This document shows positions 26,080-34,516 of a DNA stretch of 64,000 nt, in pieces (positions within the stretch are counted from its first letter, which is position 1; each line of letters begins with the position of its first letter). A model generated the notes under the pieces. The model saw only the letters and a list, made by a program, of their open reading frames with translations, did no database searches and was not told the DNA's origin. The position numbers were made by a program, and so were the translations under genes. Origin of the DNA: an uncultured Ruegeria sp. (GTDB lineage Bacteria; Pseudomonadota; Alphaproteobacteria; Rhodobacterales; Rhodobacteraceae); assembly GCF_947500045.1 (NCBI RefSeq), contig NZ_CANMQQ010000003.1, positions 248,001-312,000 of the forward strand. Direction: 5' to 3'.

Positions 26080-27885
26080 CCCTTCCGTCCAGCAATTGCG
26101 GGAATCGCCTGCATTTTGGCGGCCTCGTTCGCTTCGGCAGAATCGGCCCATGGCATAGCTATGTATGGCGACCCTGCCCTACCACCGGATTTTGTGTCGC
26201 TGCCCTATGCAAACGCGGACGCGCCTAAAGGCGGCAAGGTCGTGTTCGGCAATACCGGCGGCTATAACAGTTTGAACCCGTTTGTGCAAAAAGGCACGTC
26301 ACCCTGGCAATTGCGATTTTGGACCCATGAAAGCCTAATGGGCCGGTCTTGGGACGAACCTTTCTCTCTTTACGGGTTGTTAGCCGAATCAGTTGAGACT
26401 GATCCGGACCGAACCTGGGTCGAATTTACACTGCGGGAAAATGCCGAATTCTCGGACGGAACGCCGGTCACTGTCGAAGACGTGATCTGGTCGTATGAGA
26501 CTTTGGGCACCGAAGGTCATCTGCGGTATCGCGGGCTTTGGGGCAAGATTGACAGCATAGAACAGACCGGCCCGCGCAGCGCCCGGATCACTTTTAACGA
26601 CCCCGATCGCGAACTGGCGCTGATCGCCGGATTGCGCCCAATCCTGCAGAAGGCACAATGGGAGGGGAAATCATTCGCGGATGCCCAGTTGCACGACATT
26701 CCCATCGGATCAGGACCATATGTGATCGATGATTACGAAGCCGGCCGTTTTGTAAATCTGCGCCGCAACCCGGACTATTGGGGGGCAGATATCCCCTACC
26801 GCAAGGGTACGATGAATCTCGACGACATGCGGATTGAATTCTACGGCGACGGCACCGTCGCTTTCGAAGCCTTCAAAGCCGGCGAGCTTTCCGCTGTGCG
26901 CGAGTTCAACGCGGACAAGTGGAACACTCAGTACAACTTTCCCGCAGCTCAGCGCGGCGATGTCGTGAAGACGGAAATCCCTCATCAAAAGCCATCGGGC
27001 ATGACTGGGTTCGTCATGAATACGCGCAAGGCACCGTACGATGATTGGCGCGTTCGCGAGGCGCTGACGCTGGCGTTCAACTTCGAGTTTATCAACGACA
27101 CCATCACCGGTGGCGCGCAGCCGAGGATTACATCGTATTTTTCCGGCTCTACGCTGGGCATGCAGCCCGGACCGGCAACGGGTCGGGTCGAAGACCTGTT
27201 GCAACCCTATGCCGCCGAGTTGCCCCCCGGCACGCTGGATGGATATGAATTGCCGCAGGGTGATGGATCCGAACGCAACCGTAGCAACATCCGCAAAGCG
27301 CTCAAACTACTGGAAGAGGCAGGATGGACAATTCAGGACGGTCAGCTTCGTAATGCCCAGGGTGAGGCCTTCCAGGTTGATCTGGTGATCAGCCAAGGCA
27401 GCCTGAATGTCGTGCAGGATGTGGGTGTAATCGCAGAAATATATGCCCGCGCCCTCGAACGACTTGGCATCCAGTTGACTGTCGAAAAGGTCGATGACGC
27501 GCAGTATACCTCGCGTATCGACGCGCAGGATTTCGATATGACCCCATTCCGTCGCGCACTCTCACTATCGCCGGGTAACGAGCAACGCCTGTATTGGGGC
27601 AGCGAAAACGCCGACACTGCGGGAACGCGCAATGTAATGGGTTTGACCTCTCCAGCAGTAGACGGGTTGATCGATGCGATGTTGGCGTCGGAAAGCCATG
27701 AAGATTTCGTTGCCGCAACCCGCGCTTTGGATCGCGTGTTGACCGCTGGCCGTTATGTCATTCCGATCTGGAGCTTTGATGTCGGCCGTATTGCCCACAT
27801 AAAAGAACTGAGGCAACCCGACACTCTGCCGATTTATGGCGACGGACCTGAATATATGCCTCAGGTCTGGTGGTATCAGGATTGA
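26059..27885 (+). CDS. YejA-like extracellular solute-binding protein (family 5)
   Basis: A 608-residue periplasmic binding protein of SBP family 5. A signal peptide covers about residues 1-28 (ending ASFASA). The family blocks MYGDPALPPDF, LPYANADAPKGGKVVFG, FTLRENAEFSDGTPVTVEDV and GSGPYVIDDYEAGR are seen, and the overall match is to the YejA/microcin C type used for peptides. No permease or ATPase genes adjoin, so it would have to work with a transporter encoded elsewhere. The ATG has no strong ribosome site. Its stop codon overlaps the predicted -35 element of the arsenic operon. Confidence 0.88.
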   Translation: MSPDYLHPFRPAIAGIACILAASFASAESAHGIAMYGDPALPPDFVSLPYANADAPKGGKVVFGNTGGYNSLNPFVQKGTSPWQLRFWTHESLMGRSWDEPFSLYGLLAESVETDPDRTWVEFTLRENAEFSDGTPVTVEDVIWSYETLGTEGHLRYRGLWGKIDSIEQTGPRSARITFNDPDRELALIAGLRPILQKAQWEGKSFADAQLHDIPIGSGPYVIDDYEAGRFVNLRRNPDYWGADIPYRKGTMNLDDMRIEFYGDGTVAFEAFKAGELSAVREFNADKWNTQYNFPAAQRGDVVKTEIPHQKPSGMTGFVMNTRKAPYDDWRVREALTLAFNFEFINDTITGGAQPRITSYFSGSTLGMQPGPATGRVEDLLQPYAAELPPGTLDGYELPQGDGSERNRSNIRKALKLLEEAGWTIQDGQLRNAQGEAFQVDLVISQGSLNVVQDVGVIAEIYARALERLGIQLTVEKVDDAQYTSRIDAQDFDMTPFRRALSLSPGNEQRLYWGSENADTAGTRNVMGLTSPAVDGLIDAMLASESHEDFVAATRALDRVLTAGRYVIPIWSFDVGRIAHIKELRQPDTLPIYGDGPEYMPQVWWYQD

Positions 27886-27930
27886 CGAACCCTCTCTATT
27901 TCCATATTTCATGAAATATGGAAATAGAGA
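27882..27930 (+). promoter_or_regulatory. ars promoter and 38-bp palindromic operator
   Basis: TTGACG at 27882-27887 is a likely -35; a -10 of the type CATATT or TATTTC lies at about 27903-27910. From 27893 to 27930 the DNA is a perfect palindrome with 19-bp arms and no spacer (left arm TCTCTATTTCCATATTTCA). It covers the -10, the expected transcription start and the ATG at 27918, so ArsR binding would block both polymerase and the message start. No ribosome site precedes the ATG. Confidence 0.7.
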
Positions 27931-28742
27931 TTCACGACAAGCTCGGCGCGCTTGCGCATCCCAAACGGCTGGATTTGTTCCGGCTGCTCATGCGCCGCTA
28001 TCCTGGTTCAGTTGCCGCCGGTCAGATAGCGGACGCGCTGGGGCTTAAGCCCAACACGACTTCTACCTACCTAAACGCTCTCAAATCTGCCGGATTGATC
28101 GAACAGTCCCGCAGCGGGACGTCGTTGCAATATACGGCGAACCTGCCTGCGGTGCGGGGATTGTTTGATAGCCTTCTGGGTGAATGCTGTCAGAACCGCC
28201 CCGACCTCTGCCTGCAAACCCCCAAGGGGCCTTTCCTCAAGAACCCGGACCGCGTTATGAACGCTCTTTTTATCTGCACTGGGAATTCCGCCCGTTCCAT
28301 CATGGCCGAAGCGATTCTGAACGATGCAGGTACCGGGTTATTCCGGGCGTATTCCGCGGGCAACGCCCCAACGGACGGGCCGAACCCAACTGTATTGGAG
28401 CTGCTGCAGAAAAAGGACTTCGATGTTTCGAAGTTGCGCTCAAAATCGGTGGAGGAATTCACCGTCGAAGACGCACCCAGAATGGATTTCGTTTTCACCG
28501 TCTGCGACCACGCGGCGAACGAAGCCTGTCCAGCTTGGCCCGGTCAGCCTATGAGCGCCCATTGGGGTCTGCCCGATCCGGTCAAGGCCGAAGGGACCGA
28601 GGCGCAAAAGCAGCTGGCGTTCCAGCAGACCTATGGTTTGCTGCGCAACCGCATCACAGCCTTTGCGAGCCTTCCTTTTGAAACGCTCGACCGTATCTCA
28701 TTGCAACACAAGGTGGACGATATCGGCCGGATGTCCGATTAG
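27918..28742 (+). CDS. ArsR repressor fused to arsenate reductase
   Basis: A 274-residue two-domain protein. Residues 1 to about 95 are a winged-helix ArsR/SmtB repressor (HPKRLDLFRLL, then LGLKPNTTSTYLNALKSAGLIEQ), with Cys90, Cys91 and Cys98 as possible arsenite ligands. Residues 114-274 are a thioredoxin-type, low-molecular-weight phosphatase-fold arsenate reductase with the P-loop CTGNSARS (Cys120, Arg126) and later Cys residues in TVCDHAANEACPAWPG. It would sense arsenite and reduce arsenate. The ATG lies inside a 38-bp palindrome with no ribosome site. An internal ATG at 28257 begins the reductase domain and might give a separate product. Confidence 0.92.
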   Translation: MEIEIHDKLGALAHPKRLDLFRLLMRRYPGSVAAGQIADALGLKPNTTSTYLNALKSAGLIEQSRSGTSLQYTANLPAVRGLFDSLLGECCQNRPDLCLQTPKGPFLKNPDRVMNALFICTGNSARSIMAEAILNDAGTGLFRAYSAGNAPTDGPNPTVLELLQKKDFDVSKLRSKSVEEFTVEDAPRMDFVFTVCDHAANEACPAWPGQPMSAHWGLPDPVKAEGTEAQKQLAFQQTYGLLRNRITAFASLPFETLDRISLQHKVDDIGRMSD

Positions 28743-28768
28743 CCCCTCGCCAACCCAAGGATTTCTCC

Positions 28769-29245
28769 ATGAACATACTGGTTCTGTGTACCGGCAACTC
28801 AGCCCGGTCCATCCTGCTGGAATCGATCTTCAACCATAACGGCGACGCGCGTGTTCGCGCCTATTCCGCGGGTTCCAACCCGACGGGGCGGGTTCATCCG
28901 CAATCCCTGGCGCTGCTTAGTGCCGAAGGCCATGACCTTCGCGATGCCCGGTCCAAAAGCTGGGATGAGTTTGCCGCAGAAAACGCCCCGGAAATGGACA
29001 TGGTGATCACCGTCTGCGGTTCCGCCGCCGATGAAACCTGCCCCGTGTGGCCCGGTGCACCCTTGCGCACGCACTGGGGCGTCGAAGACCCCGCCGCCGC
29101 GTCAGAGGCCGACTGGGACACCGCCTTTCGCACCGCATATGACATTCTGGGCCGCCGCGCCCAGGCCCTGCTGACGCTGCCAATTGAAACCATGGATAGC
29201 GCACAACTTACCGCTCATCTCAAACGTATCGGAGACATCCAATGA
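28769..29245 (+). CDS. arsC: arsenate reductase (LMW phosphatase type)
   Basis: A 158-residue stand-alone arsenate reductase: P-loop CTGNSARS with Cys7 and Arg13, then TVCGSAADETCPVWPG carrying the redox cysteines. It reduces arsenate to arsenite, coupled to thioredoxin or a similar donor. It follows the fusion gene by 26 bp with an AAGG site, and its stop overlaps the aqpS start (ATGA). It is clearly homologous to the reductase half of the preceding fusion, so the operon has two copies of this domain. Confidence 0.93.
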   Translation: MNILVLCTGNSARSILLESIFNHNGDARVRAYSAGSNPTGRVHPQSLALLSAEGHDLRDARSKSWDEFAAENAPEMDMVITVCGSAADETCPVWPGAPLRTHWGVEDPAAASEADWDTAFRTAYDILGRRAQALLTLPIETMDSAQLTAHLKRIGDIQ

Positions 29246-29901
29246 ACGCCCGCCAGTACTTTGCCGAGTTTCTTGGAACAGCCTTCCTGCTGATCGGTGT
29301 CGTAGGGTCGGGTATCATGGCGCAAACATTGTCCGACGGGAACATCGCGCTTGCCTTGCTGGCCAATGCCATCGCCACCGGCTGCATGCTTTATGCCATC
29401 ATCACGACGCTTGGCCCCGTGTCAGGCGCACATTTTAATCCGGCAGTAACTTTGGCTTTCGCCTTGCGCGGCGAACATCCATGGCGCGCTGTTGCGCCAT
29501 ACATGCTGGTTCAGATTGCCGGCGGCATCGTTGGCGTCTGGGCCAGTCACTACATGTTCGACCTGCCGATTCTACAAAGCTCGGAAACATTGCACCGCAC
29601 CGGATCGCATCAATGGTTTTCCGAAATCATCGCGACCCTGGGCTTGCTTTTTGTGATTTTCGGCGGAATTCGGCACAAGCCGGATACTGTACCAGCGCTT
29701 GTGGGGCTCTATATCACTGGCGCCTACTGGTACACATCATCCACAAGTTTTGCGAATCCGGCGGTTACCATCGCTAGGGGCTTTACGGACACGTTTGCCG
29801 GGATATACCCTGCGCATATTCCGATGTTCATTTTAATGCAGATAATTGCTGTATTTATCGGTCACATAATACTGAACTGGCTGTTCACGCCAGAAGAATA
29901 A
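29242..29901 (+). CDS. aqpS: AqpS-type aquaglyceroporin
   Basis: A 219-residue MIP-family channel with six membrane segments and both NPA motifs, at 66-68 (SGAHFNPAVT) and 172-174 (SFANPAVTIARG). In Sinorhizobium meliloti an AqpS channel in an ars operon lets arsenite made by ArsC leave the cell; the same layout here supports that role. It overlaps the arsC stop by 4 bp. No ArsB or Acr3 pump gene is beside it. A terminator begins 39 bp after its stop. Confidence 0.88.
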   Translation: MNARQYFAEFLGTAFLLIGVVGSGIMAQTLSDGNIALALLANAIATGCMLYAIITTLGPVSGAHFNPAVTLAFALRGEHPWRAVAPYMLVQIAGGIVGVWASHYMFDLPILQSSETLHRTGSHQWFSEIIATLGLLFVIFGGIRHKPDTVPALVGLYITGAYWYTSSTSFANPAVTIARGFTDTFAGIYPAHIPMFILMQIIAVFIGHIILNWLFTPEE

Positions 29902-29939
29902 CGGACCGGCCGCCACTCACATAACTGCAGGTCCGTCGG

Positions 29940-29970
29940 CCCGTTGCGGTATTGCCGCAGCGGGTTTTTT
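29940..29970 (+). terminator. terminator of the ars operon
   Basis: CCCGTTGCGG and CCGCAGCGGG form a 10-bp stem with one wobble around TATTG, followed directly by six T. Confidence 0.88.
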
Positions 29971-30089
29971 CACTCGATTGCCCTTACGGCAACATGCGAC
30001 ATTTTGTCATGTCCGCGATCCCACCCAACACTCCGTAGGCTGACTTGGGGGAGAGCAATCCTGGAACCTGAAAAAGGGAAGGCTCGCAG

Positions 30090-30326
30090 ATGCTGAACTG
30101 GGCTGATCTGACGCAAGATTGGGACGCGTCTTATGCACGTGCGAAACGCAGGTTTCCTAACCTGCGCAACAGGGACATGGCGCGCGTTGGCGAAGATCGC
30201 AAACAATTCGAAGCGTATCTGGCCGAGCGTCACCACCTGACGGTGAACGAAGCGCGAGAAGAGCTTGAGGATTTTCTGTATACCGAAGCGTTGAACCGCG
30301 AAGTCGCCCAGACCCTAAGTAAGTGA
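30090..30326 (+). CDS. small conserved-looking protein, CsbD-like layout
   Basis: A 78-residue, highly charged protein starting MLNWADLTQDWDASYARAK with FPNLRNRDMARVGEDR in the middle and a helical acidic-basic C-terminus. The order of a Trp-rich start, a short linker and a G-(D/R) segment resembles the CsbD stress-protein family, but the match is weak. GGGAAGG precedes the ATG by about 8 nt. No membrane or signal segment is seen. Its last 12 bp overlap the end of the convergent cupin regulator gene. Confidence 0.65.
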   Translation: MLNWADLTQDWDASYARAKRRFPNLRNRDMARVGEDRKQFEAYLAERHHLTVNEAREELEDFLYTEALNREVAQTLSK

Positions 30327-30938
30327 CGTCACCCACAGGATCGTCGCATCCTCATCACTGATTGAGATAACATTGTGGCCCATACTACCATCGTAGTATG
30401 CAGTGTCGCCCCGGCGCATTTCGACCGGTTCATAGAATTCGGTGAATAGCTGCACCACACCGGTGAGAACATACAGAAATTCCTCGCCATCGTGGCGCAC
30501 CCATCCGTCGAACTCTTCCATCGAACGCGAGCGTACTCGTGCGCGGTAGGGAAGCATCTGCTTTTTGGTCAGCGTTTCGGCCAACAACTCATGTTCATAG
30601 GTGGTCGTGGCATGTGCAGTCCCCTCACCCATTTTGGTCACCGCCATGCGACCGATCACCTGATCACGCTGAGGTGGTGTAAAAAGCTGCGGGACCGAGA
30701 TCTCTAGACCCGTTGCCAGCTTTTTAAGTGCATCATAGGTCGGGGACATCTGACCATTTTCGATCTTGCTGAGTGTCGACCGCGCGAGACCCGCCTGACT
30801 TGCCGCCTGTTCCAGTGTCCAGTTCCGGGCCTTGCGCAGTTCGCGCACCCGTGCGCCAAGATCGACCGGCTCCAACTCGGTGCTGACACCGTTGTCACGG
30901 GCGATTCTGACGATGGACTTATGATCATTAGTGGTCAT
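30315..30938 (-). CDS. XRE-family regulator with C-terminal cupin
   Basis: A 207-residue transcription regulator. The HTH (VRELRKARNWTLEQAASQAGL, then STLSKIENGQMSPTY) is at about residues 32-75, followed by a cupin barrel at about 120-200 (HDGEEFLYVLTGVVQL, RRGDTAYYDGSMGHNVIS). Such HTH-cupin proteins bind a small metabolite and control nearby catabolic or transport genes. The first ATG is used; an in-frame TTG 36 bp upstream is discounted. The divergent acyl-CoA ligase gene, 65 bp away, is the natural target but this is inference. Confidence 0.88.
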   Translation of the reverse strand: MTTNDHKSIVRIARDNGVSTELEPVDLGARVRELRKARNWTLEQAASQAGLARSTLSKIENGQMSPTYDALKKLATGLEISVPQLFTPPQRDQVIGRMAVTKMGEGTAHATTTYEHELLAETLTKKQMLPYRARVRSRSMEEFDGWVRHDGEEFLYVLTGVVQLFTEFYEPVEMRRGDTAYYDGSMGHNVISISDEDATILWVTSLT

Positions 30939-31003
30939 GGGGCTTTCTATAGGGCCAGCATGCCCCGCTTGCAACGGACGTCATGCGGCGATAGCCAGTT
31001 CTC

Positions 31004-32521
31004 ATGTTGTCAATCTTTGATCAGGGGCCTCCGCCACCCTGCCCGCGCCCGTTCAATCTTGCTGCGCATGTCATGCGTCATGCACAAACTTGTGCTGGGA
31101 AGACTGCGCTGTCGGTGCTTGGATCGACTGGTGCAACAGACTGGACTTACGGCGATCTGCGATCGGCCATTTTGGGGACCGGGGCGGGGTTGCTCCAGAG
31201 CGGCCTAAACCCCGGTGACACCGTCTTGATGCGACTGGGAAATACCGTCGATTTTCCTATCGCCTACTTGGGTGCAATTGCCGTGGGATTGGTTCCGGTG
31301 CCAACCTCATCGCAACTGACCGACACAGAAACCGGCAAGATCATCGACGATCTAAAACCCGCCGCAGTTTTGCGCGACCCCAATGTCACCTGCGCCCCGC
31401 ATCCGCGTCAGATAATGTTGGTAGAGTTGGTTCGCATGCGATCCCTGCCCCCAGCAACATTTGCCATGGGTGATCCCGAGCGGCTGGCCTATGTCGTCTA
31501 CACGTCAGGCACATCCGGCAAACCTCGGGCCGTGGCCCATGCGCATCGTGCGATTTGGGCGCGGCAGATGATGGTCGACGGCTGGTACGGCCTGCAATCC
31601 TCGGACCGCTTGTGCCACGCGGGTGCGTTCAACTGGACCTATACGCTGGGAACAGGATTGATGGATCCCTGGACCATCGGCGCAACGGCCCTGATCCCTG
31701 AACCGGGGACAGACATCAGTGAACTTCCCGCCCTGTTGAAACAACACCGAGCCACCATTTTTGCCGCCGCCCCGGGGGTCTTCCGGAAGATCATGCAAGA
31801 GGAGGTCCAACTGAACCTCCCCGATCTACGCCACGGCTTATGCGCCGGAGAAAAGCTTTCACGGCATCTGCATGAACAGTGGGTGCAACTTACCGGGACT
31901 GAGCTTTATGAGGCGTACGGCATGTCGGAATGCTCGACCTTCATTTCATCCAGCCCCAGCCACCCCGCGCGAGGGGAGGCTCTGGGTCAGCCACAGCCCG
32001 GGCGCCGCGTCGCCATCGTCGGGCCGGGCGGCCCGGTCCCGCAGGGGCAAGAGGGCACGATCGCCATTCATCGCAACGACCCCGGACTGATGCTGACCTA
32101 TCTGAACGCGCCGGAAGAGGCCGAGGCGCGCATGGCTGGCAACTGGTTCCTGACCGGAGATCAGGGCGCGATGTCAGCCGATGGGCAGATCACCTATCTG
32201 GGCCGCGACGATGACATGATGAATGCAGGCGGATACAGGGTTTCTCCGGTCGAAGTTGAGGCCGCCCTATCCACCCACCCCGGCATAACGCAGGTCGGCG
32301 CGGCAGCGGTTGAGGTGAAACAGGACAGCTTTATCATCGTTGCCTTTTATACCGGACCCGAAGAACTGGACGCGGCGACGCTGCAGGCCTATGTGTCTGA
32401 CAAGCTGGCGCGCTACAAACAGCCGCGCGCCTTTGTCCATCTGTCCGCCCTGCCCACCGGAGGCAACGGCAAACTCCTGCGCCGCGCCCTGCCGGCCTAT
32501 TTCAAGGCGACGTCCGAATGA
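31004..32521 (+). CDS. AMP-dependent acid:CoA ligase
   Basis: A 505-residue ANL-family ligase. Motifs: YVVYTSGTSGKPRAVAHAHR for ATP, ELYEAYGMSECSTF for the adenylate, FLTGDQGAMSADGQITYLGR for the hinge and LPTGGNGKLLRRAL with the catalytic Lys. It resembles benzoate/aryl-CoA or acetoacetyl-CoA-type ligases more than long-chain enzymes, but the acid is unknown. Its stop overlaps the start of the DsbA-family gene (ATGA), so the products probably act in one pathway. It is divergent from the XRE-cupin regulator. Confidence 0.85.
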   Translation: MLSIFDQGPPPPCPRPFNLAAHVMRHAQTCAGKTALSVLGSTGATDWTYGDLRSAILGTGAGLLQSGLNPGDTVLMRLGNTVDFPIAYLGAIAVGLVPVPTSSQLTDTETGKIIDDLKPAAVLRDPNVTCAPHPRQIMLVELVRMRSLPPATFAMGDPERLAYVVYTSGTSGKPRAVAHAHRAIWARQMMVDGWYGLQSSDRLCHAGAFNWTYTLGTGLMDPWTIGATALIPEPGTDISELPALLKQHRATIFAAAPGVFRKIMQEEVQLNLPDLRHGLCAGEKLSRHLHEQWVQLTGTELYEAYGMSECSTFISSSPSHPARGEALGQPQPGRRVAIVGPGGPVPQGQEGTIAIHRNDPGLMLTYLNAPEEAEARMAGNWFLTGDQGAMSADGQITYLGRDDDMMNAGGYRVSPVEVEAALSTHPGITQVGAAAVEVKQDSFIIVAFYTGPEELDAATLQAYVSDKLARYKQPRAFVHLSALPTGGNGKLLRRALPAYFKATSE

Positions 32522-33177
32522 CACAAACCGTTAAGCTCGACATCATGTCCGATCCCATCTGCCCCTGGTGCTATATCGGCAAGACCCATCTGGACAAAGC
32601 GCTCGCTGCGGTGCCCGAACACCCCTTTGTCATCGAATGGCATCCCTTTCAGCTGAATCCAGACATGCCCGACGCAGGCATGGACCGGCGCGAGTATCTC
32701 GAACGCAAGTTTGGCGGCAAGGACGGCGCTGTCCGCGCCTATGCTCCTGTGGTTGAACATGCCGAAAACGCTGGTCTGAAGATCGATTTCGAGGGCATGA
32801 AACGCACGCCCAACACACTGGATGCCCACCGCCTGATCCACTGGGCCGGGATCGAGACCAAACAGGACGCTGTGGTCGATGCCTTATTCAAAGCATACTT
32901 CGTAGATGCGCGCGACATCGGAAGTCACGAGGTCCTTGCCGATATCGCTGACAGCGTCGGTATGGACGCCGCAGTCGTTCTGAAACTGCTTCAATCTGAC
33001 GCCGATCGCGAAGATATCCGCACCCGCGACAGCCATTCGCGAGAAATGGGCGTGAGTTCGGTTCCCACTTATATCGTGGCCAACCAACACGCTGTACCCG
33101 GTGCACAACCTCCTGAATTGTGGGGGAAAGTGATATCCGAGATCATGTCTCAGATTGAGGCTTCCCCTGCAGAATAG
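32518..33177 (+). CDS. DsbA-family oxidoreductase (FrnE-like)
   Basis: A 219-residue thioredoxin-fold protein with active site CPWC (15-18) and cis-proline loop GVSSVPTYI near 180. No signal peptide is present, so it is cytoplasmic, like FrnE and 2-hydroxychromene-2-carboxylate isomerase-type members. Because it is coupled to the acyl-CoA ligase by a 4-bp overlap, a role in an aromatic or polyketide-like degradation step or in thiol redox protection are both possible. The CxxC argues for redox chemistry. Confidence 0.85.
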   Translation: MTQTVKLDIMSDPICPWCYIGKTHLDKALAAVPEHPFVIEWHPFQLNPDMPDAGMDRREYLERKFGGKDGAVRAYAPVVEHAENAGLKIDFEGMKRTPNTLDAHRLIHWAGIETKQDAVVDALFKAYFVDARDIGSHEVLADIADSVGMDAAVVLKLLQSDADREDIRTRDSHSREMGVSSVPTYIVANQHAVPGAQPPELWGKVISEIMSQIEASPAE

Positions 33178-33250
33178 CACATATATCTGTGCATTTCTGA
33201 TCTAGTCCAACCAAGTGCGCCGTGATAGCGCATTTGGGAAGGAGTTCCCC

Positions 33251-34459
33251 ATGACTAATCGCATGTCCCGGGGCGAATTCATTGCGCTGGTCGCGATGAT
33301 GTTCGCCACGATCGCATTTTCGATCGACTCAATGCTGCCCGCCCTGCCCGAGATCGGGGCCGAGCTTAGCCCCAATGACATGAACAAAGCACAGCTGATC
33401 CTGACATCTTTTGTTCTGGGCATGGGGATTGGCACATTCTTCACAGGCCCGATTTCGGATGCCTTTGGCCGCAAGCCAGTCATTTATGGCGGGGTCGCTC
33501 TCTATATTTTTGCCTCGGCTGTAGCTTGGGCCAGTTCATCGCTCGAACTGGTGCTTGCCGCGCGCGTTCTTCAGGGGCTTGGCGTTGCCGGTCCTCGCGT
33601 CGTGGCAATGGCGATCATTCGCGACCTCTTTTCCGGGCGCGAGATGGCGCGCATCATCTCCATCGCGATGATGATTTTCACCTTGGTCCCTGCCATCGCA
33701 CCGCTGCTTGGCGCAGGGGTTATTGCCTTGGTTGGCTGGCGCGGGATCTTTGTGTCCTTCATTCTCTTTGCATCGGTCATCGTGATTTGGATGGCGACGC
33801 GCCTGCCCGAATCCCTGGCCCCCGAAAACCGCCGCCCATTCCGTTTGCCACTGATGATCACGGCCGTCCAAGAGATGCTTTCCCATCCCACGGTACGTCT
33901 GTCGATCCTTGTGCAGGCTCTGTGCATGGGGCTGCTGTTCACCATGTTGACAATGGTGCAGCCGGTATTTGACGTCATACATGATCGGGCAGAAAGCTTT
34001 CCGTTCTGGTTTGGCTTGGTAGCGCTGATCTCTGGTTCAGCCAGTCTATTGAACGCCGCGCTGGTTGTAAGTCTCGGCATGCGCCGGATCGTGACCTGGG
34101 CCTTAGGCCTGCAAATACTGATCACCGGAGGCGTCATCGTTCTGAACATGATGCCCTTGTCCCCGGATGTCTCATTTGCGGTGTTCGTGGCGTGGCAGAC
34201 CTCGATATTCTTCATGGCGGGTGTCACCATGGGCAATCTGAACGCAATCGCGATGGAGCCGATGGGCCATATCGCAGGCATGGCCGCCTCGGTCATCGGT
34301 TCGATTGCCACGGTACTGGCCGCAGCGATTGCCGCGCCGATCGGGTTGTTGTTCGACGGGTCGATTACACCTTTGACCACAGGCGTGTTGATCATGTGCA
34401 TCACGGGCTTCGGCCTGATGCTGCACATGGGCCGGATCGAAAACAGACTGCCCGCCTGA
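33251..34459 (+). CDS. MFS exporter, Bcr/CflA type
   Basis: A 402-residue transporter with about 12 membrane segments. The N-terminal block FSIDSMLPALPEIGAEL and GPISDAFGRKPVIYGGVALY, the inter-helix signature of Bcr/CflA drug exporters, are seen. The true start is the ATG after GGAAGGAG; a GTG 36 bp upstream in frame is discounted. It would expel a toxic compound using the proton gradient; the substrate is not predictable. It stands alone, 73 bp after the DsbA-family gene. Confidence 0.87.
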   Translation: MTNRMSRGEFIALVAMMFATIAFSIDSMLPALPEIGAELSPNDMNKAQLILTSFVLGMGIGTFFTGPISDAFGRKPVIYGGVALYIFASAVAWASSSLELVLAARVLQGLGVAGPRVVAMAIIRDLFSGREMARIISIAMMIFTLVPAIAPLLGAGVIALVGWRGIFVSFILFASVIVIWMATRLPESLAPENRRPFRLPLMITAVQEMLSHPTVRLSILVQALCMGLLFTMLTMVQPVFDVIHDRAESFPFWFGLVALISGSASLLNAALVVSLGMRRIVTWALGLQILITGGVIVLNMMPLSPDVSFAVFVAWQTSIFFMAGVTMGNLNAIAMEPMGHIAGMAASVIGSIATVLAAAIAAPIGLLFDGSITPLTTGVLIMCITGFGLMLHMGRIENRLPA

Positions 34460-34516
34460 TCTGTGCAGAGCCTCTGAAACCCGCTAAACTCCTGTCAATT
34501 CTTGGGAGGGGGTTTC

